A stretch of 11,861 bases of DNA, taken from positions 1 to 11,861 of the forward strand of contig JAODBP010000259.1 in NCBI GenBank assembly GCA_025464025.1, written 5' to 3'. A program made the position numbers and the translations under genes. Within the stretch, counting starts at the first letter, position 1; every line of letters begins with the position of its first letter. Positions 1 to 7,139 of the stretch are shown piece by piece. Under the pieces are notes generated by a model. The model ran no database searches. It was given only the letters and a program-made list of their open reading frames with translations, and was not told where the DNA came from. This DNA is from Actinomycetes bacterium (GTDB lineage Bacteria; Actinomycetota; Acidimicrobiia; Acidimicrobiales; CADCSY01).

Positions 1-1230
1 TGGGCCGGCGTCTCCTACGCCCCGCTCAACTACCGCCTGCCCGCCGCCGCCCGCGCCCAGCTGCTCGAGCGCCTGGGCACCGACTACGTGGTCGACACCG
101 ACTGCGCCGGTGGCTGGCTCGACGGCCTGCGCGCCGGCGCCGGTGACGACGTCCCGGCCTACCCCGAGGAGCCGGCGCACCCAGCCATCCTGCTGTTCAC
201 CAGCGGCACGTCGGCGGAGCCGAAGGCCGCGGTGCTCGACCACGACAACCTGCTCGCCTACATCCTCAACGCGGGCGACTTCATGTCGGCTGACGAGGAC
301 GAAGCCGTGCTCATGGTCGTGCCGCCGTTCCACATCGCCGGCGTGGCCGGGATGCTCTCCTCGATCTACGCCGGCCGCCGCATCGTGCCGCTGGCCAAGT
401 TCAGCCCCGAGGAGTGGCTCGACACGGTCGCCGCCGAGCAGGTCACCCACGCCATGGTCGTGCCCACCATGCTGGCCCGGATCGTGGCCGTGATGGAGGA
501 GCGCGGCGGCGTCGAGCTGCCGTGCCTCCGCACGCTCTCCTACGGCGGGGCCCGCATGCCGATCCCGGTGCTGGAGCGGGCGCTCGAGCTGTTCCCGAAC
601 GCCGGGTTCGTCAATGCCTACGGCCTCACCGAGACGTCGTCCACCGTGGCCCTCCTCGGGCCCGACGACCACCGCACCGCCTTCGCCGGCGACCGCAAGC
701 GCCTCGCCTCGATCGGCACGCCGCTGCCCGGCATCGAGTTCGAGTGCGTCGACGACGACGGCAACCCCGTCGCCCCCGAGGTCGAGGGCCGCATCCGCAT
801 CCGAGGCGAGCAGGTGTCGGGCAAGTACGTGGGCCAGGAGGGTGGCGTCGACGCCGACGGCTGGCTGATCACCGGCGACATCGGCACCATCGACGCCGAC
901 GGCTACATCTACATCCACGGCCGGGCCGACGACGTGATCATCGCCGGCGGCGAGAACATCTCCCCCTCCGAGATCGAGGACTGCCTCCTCCGCCACCCCA
1001 ACGTCACCGGCGCCGCCGTCATCGGACTCCCCGACCAGGAGTGGGGCGAGAAGGTCGCCGCCATGGTCACCACCAACGGCGTCGTCGACCCCGACGAGCT
1101 CACCGAGTGGGTCCGCAAGGACCTCGGCGGCCTCAAGTCGCCCAAGCTCGTGGTCATCACCGAGGAGCTCCCCATGACACCGACCGGCAAGATCCTGCGC
1201 CGCGAGGTGCGGAGCTCGCTCCAGTCGTGA
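1..1230 (+). CDS. Acyl-CoA synthetase (AMP-forming, ANL superfamily), 5' truncated
   Basis: C-terminal ~409 residues of a class I adenylate-forming enzyme. It would activate a carboxylic acid with ATP to an acyl-AMP and then an acyl-CoA in the cytoplasm. The reading frame is open from base 1 (WAGVSYAPLNYRLP), so the start lies left of the window; the GTG at 88 is internal. Visible motifs are the phosphate-binding loop FTSGTSAEPK (196-225), YGLTETSS (619-642), the adenosine-binding TGD in LITGDIG (~868-888), the hinge and CoA-binding stretch GRADDVIIAGGENISPSEIE (~919-978), and the catalytic Lys of PTGK (codon 1189-1191). All core motifs present are intact, so the enzyme looks functional. Its last bases overlap the GTG of a TetR gene (GTGA), implying translational coupling. 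Long/medium-chain fatty, aryl or terpenoid acid ligase cannot be separated from sequence alone; the acyl-CoA operon at the right end fits a FadD-like catabolic role. Confidence 0.93.
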   Translation, partial: WAGVSYAPLNYRLPAAARAQLLERLGTDYVVDTDCAGGWLDGLRAGAGDDVPAYPEEPAHPAILLFTSGTSAEPKAAVLDHDNLLAYILNAGDFMSADEDEAVLMVVPPFHIAGVAGMLSSIYAGRRIVPLAKFSPEEWLDTVAAEQVTHAMVVPTMLARIVAVMEERGGVELPCLRTLSYGGARMPIPVLERALELFPNAGFVNAYGLTETSSTVALLGPDDHRTAFAGDRKRLASIGTPLPGIEFECVDDDGNPVAPEVEGRIRIRGEQVSGKYVGQEGGVDADGWLITGDIGTIDADGYIYIHGRADDVIIAGGENISPSEIEDCLLRHPNVTGAAVIGLPDQEWGEKVAAMVTTNGVVDPDELTEWVRKDLGGLKSPKLVVITEELPMTPTGKILRREVRSSLQS

Positions 1231-1826
1231 AGGCAGCCACCGTCCGCACCGACGAGTCCACCCGGGCTCGCATGCTGGCGGCGGCCGTCGAGTGCATCCT
1301 CGAGGAGGGCTACTACCGGGCCTCCTCCAACCGGATCGCCAGCCGGGCCGGCGTGACCTGGGGTGTCATCCAGTACCACTTCGGCACCCGCGAGCAACTC
1401 CTGCTGGCGGTGGTGCGTGACGGCGCCGAGGACCTGCGCCACCACCTCGAGCAGGCCACGATCACCGGCGACACCGTCGAGGCCCGCCTCGCCGCCCTGG
1501 CCGACGTGATCTGGGCCCACTACCGCCGCCCCGAGTTCCTGGCCCGGGTCCAGGTCCTGCTCAACCTGAGCAAGGACCCCCGCACCAGCGACGACACCGT
1601 CGCCGCCCTGGCCGAGACCGAGGGCCAGGTCGGCATCCTGCTCCAGTCGCTGGTCGACCAGGTGGTGCCCGGCCGCGACGGCCTCGGCATCGTGATGTTC
1701 GAGCTCATGCGGGGCGCGGCCGTCGGCGAGGGCCTCATGGAGGCGCTCCCCCGGGCCGGTGCCCGCAAGCCCGTGCGCGACACGCGGGAGACGCTCGTGC
1801 GAGCCCTGTCGCTGCTGGTCACCTAG
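1227..1826 (+). CDS. TetR/AcrR family transcriptional regulator
   Basis: A 199-residue one-domain-plus-ligand-pocket repressor of normal TetR length. The N-terminal helix-turn-helix spans about residues 33-52 (SSNRIASRAGVTWGVIQYHF), followed by the typical FGTREQLL; the remaining ~140 helical residues are the effector-binding/dimer domain. I chose the GTG at 1227 because it gives a standard TetR N-terminus and overlaps the synthetase stop (GTGA). The frame is open far upstream, but that part is an Arg/Pro-rich shadow. The nearest GGAG (1211-1214) is 12 nt away, so re-initiation after the synthetase is likelier than independent initiation. Inference: it responds to an acyl-CoA or the ligase substrate and controls nearby lipid genes. 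No operator can be assigned to it here. Confidence 0.9.
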   Translation: MKAATVRTDESTRARMLAAAVECILEEGYYRASSNRIASRAGVTWGVIQYHFGTREQLLLAVVRDGAEDLRHHLEQATITGDTVEARLAALADVIWAHYRRPEFLARVQVLLNLSKDPRTSDDTVAALAETEGQVGILLQSLVDQVVPGRDGLGIVMFELMRGAAVGEGLMEALPRAGARKPVRDTRETLVRALSLLVT

Positions 1827-1834
1827 GTCTCGCC

Positions 1835-4048
1835 GTGACCGCGGTCGAGGCACGACCCAGCGCGCCTGCGCAGGCCGCCCGGCCGCGGGACCGCTTCCTC
1901 GACGTCGTCCGCTCGATCGCAGTCGTCCGGGTGATCGCCTGGCACACGTGGGGCGCACCGTTCCTCTCGTGGCTGGTGGCGGCCATGCCGGCGATGTTCT
2001 TCGTCACCGGCTCGCTCCTGGCCGCCAGCCTCGACCGCCGCTCGCCCCGGGCCGTCGTGGTCGACCGGCTGCGCCGCCTGCTCGTGCCGTTCTGGGTGTT
2101 CGGCGTGGCGGCGCACCTCGCCATGACGTGGGCGTGGCGGGTGCACCCGGGCCCGGCCACCCGCATCCCGTGGTGGCAGCCCTTCGCCTGGATCCTCCCG
2201 GTGGTCGACCCGGTCGGCACGCCGTGGGAGGCGACGTGGCTGTCGCGCCCGCTCTGGTACCTGCGGGTCGTCCTCTGGCTGCTGGCCGCCGCGCCGCTGC
2301 TGCGGCGGTTCCAGCGCCGGGCCGGGCTGGCCGCCTGCGCCGTGCCGGCCATCCTGACGGTGTGCGCCGAGCTGGCCGCGACCCACGGCTGGCTGGCCGG
2401 CCACCCGCTGGTGCGGTTCCACCTGACCGACGCGGCCACCTACAGCACGTTCGTGCTGCTCGGGTTCTGGCACCACGACGGGGGGACGCGCAGCATCCCG
2501 ACCCGCACCCGATGGTGGCTCGCCGGCGCCGGTGCCGTCGCTGCCGTCTCGTGGGCCGTGACCCTCGGCCCGTCGAGCGGGATCGTGAACGACTCGCCGG
2601 TCCTGCTGCTCACCGTCGGGTGGGCCTGGCTCTGGGCGTTCCTCGCCCTGGAGCCGAAGCTGGCCGACCTCGGCACCGGGCACCGCACCCGACCGGCCGT
2701 CGACTGGCTGGCCCGCCGCAGCCTCACCATCTACCTGTGGCACACCACGGCGATCGTGGCCGCCTACGCCATCCTGGCCCACTCGCACCTGGCCACCGTC
2801 GTGCGGGTGCCGCTCACCGCCCTGTTCGTCGCCGTCGGCGTGCTGCTCGCCGCCCTGCTCGTGGGCTGGGTCGAGGACCGTGCGGCCGGCCGGGCCGGGC
2901 GCTTCTGGCCCGGCGTGCGGGTGCCGGGGCGCCACGTCATCACCGGCACCGTGGTCCTCACCCTGGCCTGGGCCGGGCTGGCCCTGGTGCCCCGCGACCA
3001 CGCCGCCGAGTACACGCCGCCGCCGCCGTCGGCCCGGCCACCCGAGCTGGTGTTCAGCGCCCAGGCCGCCGAGCCGGAGCTGACCACCACCACCACGGTC
3101 GCCGCACCGACGACGACCGTCCCGCTGACGCAGGGGCAACGCATCGAGCAGGCGCTCGCGGCGTTCCAGGCCCAGTGGCACGACGACACCATCGCCGGGC
3201 TGGCCTTCACGGTCCGCGACGGGTTCCGGTGGTCGGGCGCCGTCGGCACCGGCTTCGACGCCGACGACGTGGTCGCCGCCGCCAGCGTCACCAAGTCGGT
3301 CACGTCGATCCTCGCCAACCAGCTCGCCGACGAGGGCCGCATCGACCTCGACGCCCCGATCACCTCGCTCGCCGGGGTACCGACCTGGCCGGCCCAGGCC
3401 GGCATCACCATGCGGATGCTGCTCGAGCACACGTCCGGGCTCCTCAGCTACGGCGAGGTCAAGGGCTTCGACCCGAAGGCGAGGTACACGCCGGCCGCCG
3501 CGGTCGCGCTCAGCCTCAAGGCGCCCTTCACCGATCGACCCGGCACCCACCCGGGCTACTCGAACAGCGGCTACCTCGCCGCCGGCATCGTCCTGGAGCA
3601 GGTCACCGGGCGGCCGTACGCCGACCTGGCCCGGGACCGGGTGTTCCGCCCGCTCGGCATGTCGACCGCGACGATCGACGTGTCGCCCGGGCCCGGGTTC
3701 GTCGGCCACGCCTCGGGCGGGCTGCGGGCCAGCCTGTCCGACCTCGGCCGGCTGGCCCGGGCGACGTACCGCGAGGGCACGCTGGTGAGCGGCGCCGCCT
3801 TCGAGCGGATGCTGCCGAGCAAGACGCAGCCGGGCATGGGCATCGCCGGGTTCTGCCCGTGCACCGAGGAGGGCGGCATCACCGCGGTGGGCCACGACGG
3901 CGGCGTCGTGTCGGCCCGGCTGTTCCGTGACGTCGGCGTCGTCGTGGTGCTCCGGTACACCCAGGGCATCTACGACACCGAGGCCCGCCGGGACGCGGCC
4001 TACGAGCTCGACCACCTCGTCGCCCGCATCGCCGCCGGCGCCGCGTAG
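1835..4048 (+). CDS. Acyltransferase-3 membrane domain fused to a serine beta-lactamase/esterase-fold domain
   Basis: A 737-residue two-part protein. Residues ~20-387 are an acyltransferase-3 (AT3) domain with many hydrophobic helices. It carries the family RX10H motif (R26 to H37) at the first helix, MFFVTGSLLAASL after it, and YLWH (300-303) near its end. A last helix (~367-387) precedes an extracytoplasmic linker: PPPP at ~395, then TTTTT (417-421) and TTT (~425-427). Residues ~435-737 form a class C beta-lactamase/DD-peptidase/esterase-like domain with nucleophile motif SVTK (S484, K487), HTSG (from H532), YSN (575-577) and HDGG (687-690) in the KTG position. AT3 proteins move acyl groups across the membrane onto sugars, peptidoglycan or lipids, usually with an SGNH partner; here a serine hydrolase domain takes that place. 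The start is GTG 1835, 8 nt after the TetR stop; a weak AGG (1825-1827) is the only ribosome-site candidate. The substrate is unknown. Confidence 0.9.
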   Translation: MTAVEARPSAPAQAARPRDRFLDVVRSIAVVRVIAWHTWGAPFLSWLVAAMPAMFFVTGSLLAASLDRRSPRAVVVDRLRRLLVPFWVFGVAAHLAMTWAWRVHPGPATRIPWWQPFAWILPVVDPVGTPWEATWLSRPLWYLRVVLWLLAAAPLLRRFQRRAGLAACAVPAILTVCAELAATHGWLAGHPLVRFHLTDAATYSTFVLLGFWHHDGGTRSIPTRTRWWLAGAGAVAAVSWAVTLGPSSGIVNDSPVLLLTVGWAWLWAFLALEPKLADLGTGHRTRPAVDWLARRSLTIYLWHTTAIVAAYAILAHSHLATVVRVPLTALFVAVGVLLAALLVGWVEDRAAGRAGRFWPGVRVPGRHVITGTVVLTLAWAGLALVPRDHAAEYTPPPPSARPPELVFSAQAAEPELTTTTTVAAPTTTVPLTQGQRIEQALAAFQAQWHDDTIAGLAFTVRDGFRWSGAVGTGFDADDVVAAASVTKSVTSILANQLADEGRIDLDAPITSLAGVPTWPAQAGITMRMLLEHTSGLLSYGEVKGFDPKARYTPAAAVALSLKAPFTDRPGTHPGYSNSGYLAAGIVLEQVTGRPYADLARDRVFRPLGMSTATIDVSPGPGFVGHASGGLRASLSDLGRLARATYREGTLVSGAAFERMLPSKTQPGMGIAGFCPCTEEGGITAVGHDGGVVSARLFRDVGVVVVLRYTQGIYDTEARRDAAYELDHLVARIAAGAA

Positions 4049-4058
4049 GTTCAGTCCA
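4046..4058 (+). promoter_or_regulatory. Possible leaderless -10 (TAGGTT) built on the upstream stop codon
   Basis: TAGGTT (4046-4051) matches the actinobacterial -10 pattern TANNNT and lies 6 nt before the ATG at 4058. That is the spacing expected if transcription starts at or next to the A of the start codon. Its TAG is also the stop codon of the acyltransferase fusion gene. No convincing -35 hexamer is visible. The same bases contain a weak AGG (4047-4049), 8 nt from the ATG, so ordinary translation of a read-through mRNA is an equally good reading. Confidence 0.35.
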
Positions 4059-4888
4059 TGACCGACCAGCCGCTCGCCGGCCGTCGGGCGCTGGTCGTCG
4101 GGGGTGGGAGCGGGATCGGTCTCGCCACGGCCCGGCTGCTGGCGGCCGACGGCGCCCACGTCACCCTCGCCGGCCGCACGGTGTCGAAGCTGGAGGAGGC
4201 CGCGGCCACCATCGACGGCTCGGTCCGCGTGGTCGGCTGCGACGTGCTCGACGCCGGCGACGTGCGCAACGCCGTGGCCGTCGCCGAGGGCGAAGACGGC
4301 CTGCACATCGCCGTCACCGTGCCGGGCGGCGGGCCGTTCCGGCCGGTGCTGGGCTACGAGGACGACGAGCTGGACGAGGCCATCCGGGCCAACATCCGCC
4401 CCCAGTTCCTGGTGCTCAAGCACGCCGGCGCGGCGATGGTGCGGGCCGGTGGCGGCTCGGTGGTGGCCGTGTCGTCGACGGTGGCCGACTTCCCCATGCC
4501 GTTCAACGCCGGGTACTCGGTGGGCAAGGCCGGCGTCGACCAACTCGTGCGGATCGCCGCCGACGAGCTCGGCGCGGCCGGCGTGCGGGTCAACGCCGTG
4601 CGACCGGGACTCACCGCCACCGACTCGACCGCCCGCATGGTGTCGAACCCCGACCTGGCCGGCCGGTTCCTCGAGCAGGTGCCGTTGGGCCGCCTGGGTC
4701 AGCCGGTCGACATCGCCGGCGCCATCCGCTACCTCGCCGGCCCCGAGTCGTCGTGGGTCACCGGTCAGATCATCACCGTCGACGGCGGCAACACCCTCCG
4801 CCGCTTCCCCGACCTCACCGACCTCGCCCGGGCCACGCTCGGCGAGGAGACCTTCGACTCGATCATGCGCGGCGAGGTCCCCCGCTGA
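4058..4888 (+). CDS. SDR family NAD(P)-dependent oxidoreductase
   Basis: A 276-residue classical short-chain dehydrogenase/reductase, probably acting on a hydroxyl/keto group of a lipid-like or acyl-CoA substrate in the cytoplasm. Visible features are the Rossmann nucleotide motif GGGSGIG (15-21), an Arg after beta-2 (AGR, R40) that favours NADP(H), acidic CDV (61-63), catalytic N112 (RANIRP), S140 (VAVSST), Y153 and K157 (YSVGK), VRPG (181-184) and the C-terminal VDGG (241-244). About 32 residues follow VDGG. The usual NNAG motif after beta-4 is replaced by TVPGGG (87-92), an uncommon variant. The ATG at 4058 starts 9 nt after the preceding stop and gives a complete Rossmann N-terminus. Being beside the acyltransferase fusion suggests shared expression, but no shared pathway can be proven. 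Confidence 0.92.
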   Translation: MTDQPLAGRRALVVGGGSGIGLATARLLAADGAHVTLAGRTVSKLEEAAATIDGSVRVVGCDVLDAGDVRNAVAVAEGEDGLHIAVTVPGGGPFRPVLGYEDDELDEAIRANIRPQFLVLKHAGAAMVRAGGGSVVAVSSTVADFPMPFNAGYSVGKAGVDQLVRIAADELGAAGVRVNAVRPGLTATDSTARMVSNPDLAGRFLEQVPLGRLGQPVDIAGAIRYLAGPESSWVTGQIITVDGGNTLRRFPDLTDLARATLGEETFDSIMRGEVPR

Positions 4889-4892
4889 GACC

Positions 4893-4930
4893 TTGACCGA
4901 TTTCGCTACGCTACGGTAGCGTAGCGTTCA
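4893..4930 (+). promoter_or_regulatory. Promoter of the second TetR gene, probably leaderless
   Basis: TTGACC (4893-4898) is a good -35 match. After an 18-nt spacer, TAGCGT (4917-4922) fits TANNNT. Seven bases further is A4930 of the ATG, so transcription would start at the start codon. No Shine-Dalgarno sequence exists between the -10 and the ATG, which supports a leaderless mRNA. A second TANNNT (TACGGT, 4912-4917) is possible but less well placed. The -10 lies inside the palindromic operator. Confidence 0.65.
4904..4926. promoter_or_regulatory. Perfect 23-bp palindrome, probable TetR operator
   Basis: Arm CGCTACGCTAC (4904-4914), one central G (4915), then its exact reverse complement (4916-4926). 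Each arm contains a tandem pentamer (CGCTA twice; TAGCG twice), so shorter nested half-sites also exist. It covers the spacer and the -10 element of the promoter and ends 3 nt before the ATG of a TetR gene. This is the classic position for autorepression, which would also shut down the coupled exporter. By eye I found no second copy in the window. That TetR proteins bind such inverted repeats is known; that this protein binds this site is inference. Confidence 0.8.
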
Positions 4931-5502
4931 TGGATCCCCGGGTGGCCCGCTCTCGTGAGGCGGTGATCCGGGCCGGGATCGAGCTCGTCGCCGACGGCGG
5001 GGTCCGGGCGTTCTCGGTCGAGGCCGTGGCGGCCCGATCGGGCGTGGCCAAGACCACGATCTACCGCCACTGGCCGGCCCGGCGCGACCTCCTCAACGAG
5101 GTCTTCGACTCGTTCGACAGCCACACCCCGACCCCCGATACCGGGTCGCTGCGCGACGACCTCCGCTCGCTCGCCCGTGGCCTGGCCGTCGAGCTGGCCG
5201 AGGCCGACTGGGCCAGGAGCCTCACCGCCCTGGTGGGCGAGGCCGAGCACGACCGCGACCTGGCCGAGGTCCACGTCCGGCACGTCCGCCACGAGATGAC
5301 CGCCATCCGCGAGGTGCTCGAACGGGCCCAGGACCGCGGCGAGCTCGCCCCCACCATCGACATCGAGCTCGCGGCCGAGCACGTCGTCGGCGCCCTCTTC
5401 TTCCGCAGGCTCGTCCTGCACGACACGAACACCCGGCGGGAGGTCGACCAGCTCGTCGACCTGGCCCTCGCCGGGCTCGCTCCGCGAACGGAGTCCACAT
5501 GA
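4930..5502 (+). CDS. TetR/AcrR family regulator of the adjacent exporter
   Basis: A 190-residue TetR protein. The helix-turn-helix spans about residues 29-48 (SVEAVAARSGVAKTTIYRHW), followed by PARRDLL; residues ~60-190 are the helical ligand-binding/dimerisation region. It starts at ATG 4930, directly after the palindromic operator, and ends in an ATGA overlap with the MFS exporter gene. Locally encoded TetR repressors of this layout usually repress themselves and the pump, and are released by a pumped compound. The ligand cannot be read from the sequence. The alternative in-frame GTG at 4942 is less likely, because ATG 4930 fits the leaderless promoter spacing. Confidence 0.93.
   Translation: MDPRVARSREAVIRAGIELVADGGVRAFSVEAVAARSGVAKTTIYRHWPARRDLLNEVFDSFDSHTPTPDTGSLRDDLRSLARGLAVELAEADWARSLTALVGEAEHDRDLAEVHVRHVRHEMTAIREVLERAQDRGELAPTIDIELAAEHVVGALFFRRLVLHDTNTRREVDQLVDLALAGLAPRTEST
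5490..5501 (+). promoter_or_regulatory. Shine-Dalgarno site for the MFS exporter
   Basis: GGAG (5490-5493) lies 5 nt before the ATG at 5499 and inside the end of the TetR gene. It is one of the few well-spaced ribosome sites in the window. It supports ATG 5499 as the start and suggests that the exporter is translated from the TetR mRNA both by coupling and by its own site. Confidence 0.6.
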
Positions 5503-7124
5503 CCGCCACTGCCCAACCGACCCGCACGACGCCCGACCCGAAGCGCTGGCTGGCGCTCGTCGTCCTGTCGAGCTCGCTGTTCATCATCGTGCTCGACAAC
5601 ACGATCGTGAACGTCGCCGTCCCCACGATCATCCGGGAGCTGCACACCGACGTGTCATCGCTCCAGTGGGTGATCTCGGGCTACTCGCTCGTGTTCGCCT
5701 CGCTGCTGATCAGCTTCGGGCGCATCGGCGACATCGTCGGGCGCCGGCGCATGTTCTTCATCGGCGCCGCCCTCTTCGGCATCGGTTCGCTCGTCGCCTC
5801 CGAGGCCAACGGCTTCGCCCAGCTCTTCATCGGCGAGTCGATCATCGAGGGCATCGGCGCGGCGATGATGCTGCCCGCCACGCTCGCCATCATCTCGGCC
5901 ACGTTCCAGGGCCGGGAGCGGGGCCCGGCCTTCGCGGTGTGGGGCGCGGTCGCCGGCGGCGCCGGGGCCCTCGGGCCGTGGATCGGCGGCATCCTCACCA
6001 CCGACTACTCCTGGCGCTGGGCGTTCCGGGTGAACGTGATCATCGCCCCACTGGCGATCATCGCCGCCGTCCTCGTCGTGCGGGAGTCGAAGGACGAGCG
6101 GGCCAAGGGCATCGACCCGCCCGGCGTGGTCGTGGTGACGCTCGGCCTGCTCGGCGTGGTCTTCGGCATCATCGAGGCCAGCCGCTACGGGTGGTTCAAG
6201 GCCATCGGCAGCACCAAGGTCCTCGGCCTGTCGCCGGTGCCGTGGTCGATCGTCGCCGGCGTCGTCCTGCTCACCACCTTCGTGCTGGTCGAGATGCGAC
6301 GGGCGGAGGCGGGCAAGCCCGTCGTGTTCGACTTCCGCGACCTGGTGCACAAGGGCTTCCGCTACGGCCTCATCAACACCGCGGTGCTGGCCATGGGCGA
6401 GTTCGGCGCCTTCTTCGTGCTGCCGATCTTCATGCAGGCCGGCCTCCACCTCTCGGCCATCCGCGCCGGCACGTGGCTGCTCCCCGCCGGCATCTCCGCC
6501 TTCCTCGGCGGCGGGCTGGGCGGCGCGCTCAGCCGCCGGTTCGGCCCCAAGTACGTGATCACCGTGGGTCTGGTGCTCGAGTCGGCCGGCATCTTCGGCT
6601 ACGTGCTCGCCTTCAGCGACCACACCACCTTCCTGTCGCTCCTCCCGGCACTCGTGCTCCACGGCATCGGCATCGGCTTCGCCACCAGCCAGCTCACCAA
6701 CGTGGTGCTGAGCGACATCCCGCCCCAGAAGGCCGGCTCGGCCTCCGGTGCCGCCGGAATGGTGCGCCAGGTCGGCACCGCCCTCGGAATCGCCCTCATC
6801 GGCGCCATCTTCCTGTCGCAGGCCAGCAGCAACATCAAGGACGACCTCGACGCCGACCCGAACATCCCGGCGGCGGTGAAGGCCCAGATCGTCGACGGCA
6901 TCGAGAACGGCGTCGGTGGCGGCGAGGCGCCGGCGGGCGCCGATCCGAGGATGGCCGACCTCATCTCCAGCGGCGTGGCCGATGCCTCCAAGCCGGCCGT
7001 CGGCTTCGCCGGCGCCGTGGTGCTCCTGGGCGCGCTGCTCTCGATGCTCGTGCCCAACATCCCGCCCGACACGCCCCCCGGCGGCCTCCTCGAGGCCGAG
7101 GGCGCGAAGGCTCCCGCCCACTGA
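5499..7124 (+). CDS. MFS efflux transporter, DHA2 (EmrB/QacA) family, 14 TM
   Basis: A 541-residue inner-membrane proton antiporter of the drug:H+ antiporter-2 type, the usual length for 14 helices. Signatures are LDNTIVNVAVP in TM1 (D33), motif A GRIGDIVGRRR between TM2 and TM3 (74-84, with D78), and antiporter motif C GAVAGGAGALGPWIGG in TM5 (149-164). Before the last helix is a long polar loop (about ASSNIKDDLDADPN to GVADASKPA), as in other DHA2 pumps. It overlaps the TetR gene by ATGA and is followed after 15 nt by a lipoprotein gene. The TetR/pump pair is a standard inducible export unit. Whether it exports an antibiotic, a toxic lipid-like acid or an endogenous lipid is not readable here. 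Confidence 0.94.
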   Translation: MTATAQPTRTTPDPKRWLALVVLSSSLFIIVLDNTIVNVAVPTIIRELHTDVSSLQWVISGYSLVFASLLISFGRIGDIVGRRRMFFIGAALFGIGSLVASEANGFAQLFIGESIIEGIGAAMMLPATLAIISATFQGRERGPAFAVWGAVAGGAGALGPWIGGILTTDYSWRWAFRVNVIIAPLAIIAAVLVVRESKDERAKGIDPPGVVVVTLGLLGVVFGIIEASRYGWFKAIGSTKVLGLSPVPWSIVAGVVLLTTFVLVEMRRAEAGKPVVFDFRDLVHKGFRYGLINTAVLAMGEFGAFFVLPIFMQAGLHLSAIRAGTWLLPAGISAFLGGGLGGALSRRFGPKYVITVGLVLESAGIFGYVLAFSDHTTFLSLLPALVLHGIGIGFATSQLTNVVLSDIPPQKAGSASGAAGMVRQVGTALGIALIGAIFLSQASSNIKDDLDADPNIPAAVKAQIVDGIENGVGGGEAPAGADPRMADLISSGVADASKPAVGFAGAVVLLGALLSMLVPNIPPDTPPGGLLEAEGAKAPAH

Positions 7125-7139
7125 TGTGACACTGGAGCC

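Noticed and set aside
414..1226. N-terminal extension of the first TetR frame back to 414
   Set aside because: This stretch is an Arg/Pro/His-rich out-of-frame reading of the synthetase gene. TetR similarity begins only after GTG 1227.
3083..3120. ACC/ACG repeat run, considered as a DNA microsatellite
   Set aside because: It is simply the coding of the Thr-rich linker between the two domains of the fusion protein.
1835..4048. Beta-lactam resistance gene
   Set aside because: The SxxK/YSN/HDGG set is shared by esterases, DD-peptidases and transferases, and the fusion to an AT3 membrane domain argues for envelope acyl chemistry. Nothing specifically shows beta-lactam hydrolysis.
1823..4543. 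A 906-codon open frame on the - strand opposite the acyltransferase fusion and SDR genes
   Set aside because: It is rich in Gly, Arg, His, Ala and Asp with no recognisable motif. It mirrors the GC-rich third positions of clear + strand genes carrying full catalytic signatures.
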